Shown here one piece after another: positions 61,259 through 64,000 of a stretch of DNA of 64,000 bases. The stretch's first letter is position 1, and every line of letters begins with the position of its first letter. Made by a program: the position numbers and the translations under genes. Under the pieces are notes generated by a model. The model saw nothing but the letters and a program-made list of their open reading frames with translations, was not told the origin of the DNA and did not search any database. The stretch is from a bacterium 1xD42-67 (GTDB lineage Bacteria; Bacillota; Clostridia; Oscillospirales; Oscillospiraceae). Where the stretch lies: NCBI GenBank assembly GCA_003612335.1, contig RAYO01000013.1, positions 98,259-162,258 of the forward strand, read 5' to 3'.

Positions 61259-62722
61259 ATGGCAAGAAAAAAGACCACAATGACCGAACCGGAGTATTCG
61301 GACACTAATCCGGGGGAGACCTTGCAGCTTCCGGAAGGTGAAGTCCCGACTGAAGGTGTCCAGGAGGATACCATGAGTATGGGCGGAGATGTCTCCGTCG
61401 GTGAGGCTATGCCCGACAGCGGTGAGGTTCCTGACAGCGGGGCCCCATCTGGCGATGGGGACGCGGCTTTTCCCGATGCAGAATCGCCCCTTACGGATGA
61501 CAGTGTGGGTGAGGGCTTTTCCAGTGAGGAACCGTCTCCTGGTGGTATCCCCCGGGAAGATGCCGCCGATGACTCCCAGTACAAAGATCTGCTGCATGAA
61601 ATGGAGAGCACCATGCCCCTCCCTCCCGCAGAGGGGGACAGTCCGGCTCCGCAGGGTGATCCGCCTCCGCTGATGGAAGTGTCGGAGGGCGATATGCTTC
61701 CAGAGACATCGACCGCTCCTGAGCAGAATCCCATGGAGACCGCCAATGCAGGTGAGACGCCGACGGAACGTGCCGCCCGTCCCCGTGCCCGGCGTGTTCC
61801 GCCCACCCAGCGCAGCGATTACGTGCTGACCATTGACGCCCGTGACCATATTCAGACGGAAGAGGAGCGGGAGGAGATCATCTGGCACGAGATCCGTAAC
61901 GCCTACCGCACCCACCGCGTTCTCACCGGCATTTTGGGTGGCGTGGAGCAGACTCAATCCGGCAGGACGCTGGCAATCGTGGACTACAAGGGTTTCCGGG
62001 TAGCGATCCCTATTCTGGAAATGCTGCTCTACACCGGCGAGATGCCCTCCAACCGGGAGTACCTGGAGCTTATGGGCAGGCTGAACCGGATGCTTTCCAC
62101 TATGCTGGGTGCTGAGATCGACTTTATGGTGAAGGGCATCGATTCTAACACCCGGAGTATCGTGGCGAGCCGGAAGGACGCCATGCTCCGCAAACGGCAG
62201 AGCTTTTACATGGACACCGACGCTTTGGGTGAGCATCTGATCTATGAGGGTCGGGTAGTCCAGGCTCGCGTTATCGCTGTGGCGGAGAAGATTATCCGTG
62301 TGGAGGCATTCGGTGTGGAGTGCGCTATCGTGGCGCGGGATCTCTCCTGGGAGTGGCTGGGCGATGCCCGCGACCATTTCAGTGTGGGCAGCCGCATCCT
62401 GATCCGTATCCTTACCATCGACCGCAGCAGTTTGGAGGGCCTGACCATCACCGCTGATGTGCGCAGCGTGTCCTCTACCACAAACCTGGACAATGTGAAG
62501 AAATGCCAGCCCCAGTGCCGGTATGCCGGGCGGGTCACCGATGTGCGGGGCGGCGTTGTCTACATCCGGCTCAATAACGGCGTCAATGCCATTGCCCACG
62601 CCTGCTATGATCTGCGTACACCTGGCAAGAAAGATGATGTCAGCTTTGCCGTTACCCGTCTGGACGAAGAAAAGGGAATCGCAATCGGCATCATCACCCG
62701 GATCATCAAACAAAATCTGTAA
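61259..62722 (+). CDS. S1-like RNA-binding-domain protein of the element
   Basis: A 487-residue protein. The first 185 residues are acidic, disordered and Pro/Glu/Ser-rich. The rest contains an alpha/beta part (RSDYVLTIDARDHIQTEEER, FRVAIPILEMLL) and two S1-like OB-fold segments (LIYEGRVVQARVIAVAEKII and YAGRVTDVRGGVVYIRLNNG). Such proteins follow VirD4 in clostridial elements; their role may be in DNA or RNA handling. AAGGAGG lies 12 bases upstream of the ATG, seven bases after the virD4 stop. Confidence 0.75.
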   Translation: MARKKTTMTEPEYSDTNPGETLQLPEGEVPTEGVQEDTMSMGGDVSVGEAMPDSGEVPDSGAPSGDGDAAFPDAESPLTDDSVGEGFSSEEPSPGGIPREDAADDSQYKDLLHEMESTMPLPPAEGDSPAPQGDPPPLMEVSEGDMLPETSTAPEQNPMETANAGETPTERAARPRARRVPPTQRSDYVLTIDARDHIQTEEEREEIIWHEIRNAYRTHRVLTGILGGVEQTQSGRTLAIVDYKGFRVAIPILEMLLYTGEMPSNREYLELMGRLNRMLSTMLGAEIDFMVKGIDSNTRSIVASRKDAMLRKRQSFYMDTDALGEHLIYEGRVVQARVIAVAEKIIRVEAFGVECAIVARDLSWEWLGDARDHFSVGSRILIRILTIDRSSLEGLTITADVRSVSSTTNLDNVKKCQPQCRYAGRVTDVRGGVVYIRLNNGVNAIAHACYDLRTPGKKDDVSFAVTRLDEEKGIAIGIITRIIKQNL

Positions 62723-62733
62723 AGGAGTTGCCT

Positions 62734-63903
62734 ATGAAGCATTTCAGGTATCTGGCGCTGTCGGTGCTGCTGGTGCTGTCGCTGATGACCACCGCCATGG
62801 CCGCAGAGGTTCCGGTCAGTCTGGTGGTGGAAAATCTCAACGGCCAGCAGCGCATCGTCAAGACCTACGAGCTTCCCCCCGGCACAGACCCGGAGACATT
62901 GAAGGAGCCGTCGTTTGAGTACGACGGCTTTTCCTATGCCTGGGCCTATACCACCAAGGATGAACATACCTTTCTGGAAACCAAGGTGGTGACCGAGACG
63001 GTGACCATGGAGACCGGGAAAAAGGACCTCAATGCCGTCCTGGAGCAGCTGGCCCCCAGCATCCCCTATGATGATGGGGAATTTTCCGGCGAACTGGCTC
63101 TGGACCACACCACCATCACCACCGAGGCAGCGGGCTATGCCAGCAAAAGCGGAAAAGTGACTGCCACCAAGACCATTGGACCGCTGGACCGGAATGATAT
63201 GTCCTACATCCCGGCCACCACTGTCAAGGATGGGAAGACGCTCACCCTCGCCAATGTGGAGTGGCAGGTCATCGGCACCGATCTGGTAGGCGATGTGCTG
63301 GCTCCTTCCAGCTATCAGGCGGTGGCTACCTATTCCGCCTCTACCAGTTATCAGGTTGCCACAGGCTATGTCTCCACGGCGGAGTACAAGGGGACCGTGA
63401 CCGCCTCCGGCATCGAGAGTATCACCTACACGGTAGTCTATGTGGGAACGGAGATCGTACCTGAGCCCCCACAGCCCACCGCGCCGGTCAAGCAGGGCGG
63501 CCCTCTGTCCAGTGGAAACGCGGCCGCCATTGGCGGAACGCTCCTGGTGATTGCTCTGCTGGCGGCGCTGGCCGGGGGTGGAATCTGGCTGTACCTGCAC
63601 CGTAAGAACGTCTACATCTACGTCCCCGGCGATAAGCCCAGGGACTATAAGCTGATCGCCAAGTTCCGGGCAGAGCCCCAACGGCCGGAGGTGGACATCA
63701 CCGGCTTGGACCCCTACCCGGAGAGCATCATTGCGGTGGAGATCAAGCGGCCCCTGGCAAAGAAGCTGCTGGGCCAGACCTTCACCGTCCACCACCGGTC
63801 GGCTGACTATGCCTACACTGTCCTCCAGGACCGCCCTGGGGACTGGCATGAGTTCGACCCCTCAGAGGAAAAGTCTGCAAAGGAAAAGTCAATAGGAAAA
63901 TGA
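62734..63903 (+). CDS. Surface-exposed protein of the conjugative element
   Basis: A 389-residue protein with a signal peptide (YLALSVLLVLSLMTTAMA), an outer beta-rich domain of about 240 residues containing VTATKTIGPLDRNDMSY, a membrane helix (IGGTLLVIALLAALAGGGIW) and a basic cytosolic tail. The topology resembles a mating-pair or cell-contact protein. I do not recognise a named family. AAAGGAG precedes the ATG, in a tight array after the S1-like gene. Confidence 0.7.
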   Translation: MKHFRYLALSVLLVLSLMTTAMAAEVPVSLVVENLNGQQRIVKTYELPPGTDPETLKEPSFEYDGFSYAWAYTTKDEHTFLETKVVTETVTMETGKKDLNAVLEQLAPSIPYDDGEFSGELALDHTTITTEAAGYASKSGKVTATKTIGPLDRNDMSYIPATTVKDGKTLTLANVEWQVIGTDLVGDVLAPSSYQAVATYSASTSYQVATGYVSTAEYKGTVTASGIESITYTVVYVGTEIVPEPPQPTAPVKQGGPLSSGNAAAIGGTLLVIALLAALAGGGIWLYLHRKNVYIYVPGDKPRDYKLIAKFRAEPQRPEVDITGLDPYPESIIAVEIKRPLAKKLLGQTFTVHHRSADYAYTVLQDRPGDWHEFDPSEEKSAKEKSIGK

Positions 63904-63918
63904 AATAAATTTGAGGAC

Positions 63919-64000
63919 ATGGCAGGGAGGCGAAAAAAGGGCAACACAAAAAGGCCGCCGTATAAACGCCGGTCAAATAGAAACAAGGCGAGGATGGTCA
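63919..64000 (+). CDS. Start of a following gene, cut by the window end
   Basis: An ATG at 63919 opens a frame with no stop to the window end. The 27 visible residues are very basic (MAGRRKKGNTKRPPYKRRSN onward). GAGG lies close before the ATG. Its function cannot be judged from this fragment. Confidence 0.45.
   Translation, partial: MAGRRKKGNTKRPPYKRRSNRNKARMV

Larger units (their letters stand above)
47950..64000 (+). mobile_element. Left part of an integrative conjugative element inserted in spoIVB
   Basis: From the break in spoIVB to the window end, gene content changes to a conjugation module: pilin-like, VirB6/TrbL-like, VirB4, VirD4, DUF5697, wHTH/Replic_Relax-like and toxin-antitoxin genes, all but the toxin pair on the plus strand. 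GC and codon use are lower than in the chromosome part. The first 290 bases are non-coding. No integrase or relaxase is in the window, so the right end and the rest of spoIVB lie beyond it. Confidence 0.85.

Overview
The window looks like the chromosome of a high-GC, spore-forming, anaerobic gut Clostridia, most likely a butyrate-producing Oscillospiraceae (Flavonifractor / Lawsonibacter / Intestinimonas-like). The evidence is GC-rich codon use, clear AGGAGG ribosome sites, the bcd-etfB-etfA and hbd butyrate genes, pyruvate phosphate dikinase, a flavodiiron protein, spoIVB and small sporulation-type proteins. Species cannot be fixed from sequence alone.

Bases 1-14.8 kb: end of a fused TRAP transporter permease; ppdK with a small companion gene; DUF1294, PilZ and voltage-gated K+ channel genes; a GntR/FCD regulator; a phage-like amidase; a MalY/PatB aminotransferase; then etfA, etfB, bcd and hbd on the minus strand. 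The bcd transcript has a consensus promoter and a Rex-like palindrome in its leader.

Bases 14.8-21.6 kb: a minus-strand operon led by a BlaI/MecI-type repressor (two operator dyads on its own promoter) and a 303-aa M56 (BlaR1-like) protease that stops just after the protease domain. Four downstream genes share a nearly identical N-terminal cassette resembling the missing BlaR1 C-terminal membrane segment, each joined to a different extracytoplasmic domain. One copy carries frameshifts.

Bases 21.8-37.3 kb: TagA/WecG glycosyltransferase, DJ-1 protein, Cys-rich sporulation-type protein, MltG, U32 (TrhP-like) protein, HExxH protein, zinc ribbon and GluQ-RS. Then a secreted SLH protein with two PuuD-like amidotransferase domains. 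Next is a probable oxygen-defence operon: Rrf2 regulator with four Cys, acyl-CoA dehydrogenase-EtfA-rubredoxin triple fusion, YwqG-like protein and flavodiiron protein. A DUF2156 gene, a metallophosphatase and a 52-aa sporulation-type gene follow.

Bases 37.3-48 kb: a probable non-coding RNA, an LTA-synthase-like enzyme, CstA, DUF1461, uracil permease behind a pyrBI-like attenuator with its own leader peptide, small proteins, VanZ, an Spx/ArsC-like protein, and a spoIVB gene cut off one codon before its catalytic serine.

Bases 48-64 kb: the left part of an integrative conjugative element that interrupts spoIVB. It encodes DNA-binding proteins, a VirB2-like pilin, a VirB6/TrbL-like protein, a large Ser/Gly/Thr-rich protein, VirB4, a RusA-like protein, a Replic_Relax-like protein, a RelE/RelB pair, VirD4, an S1-like protein and a surface protein. 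The other end, relaxase and integrase lie outside the window. A phased TACG repeat array follows virB4.
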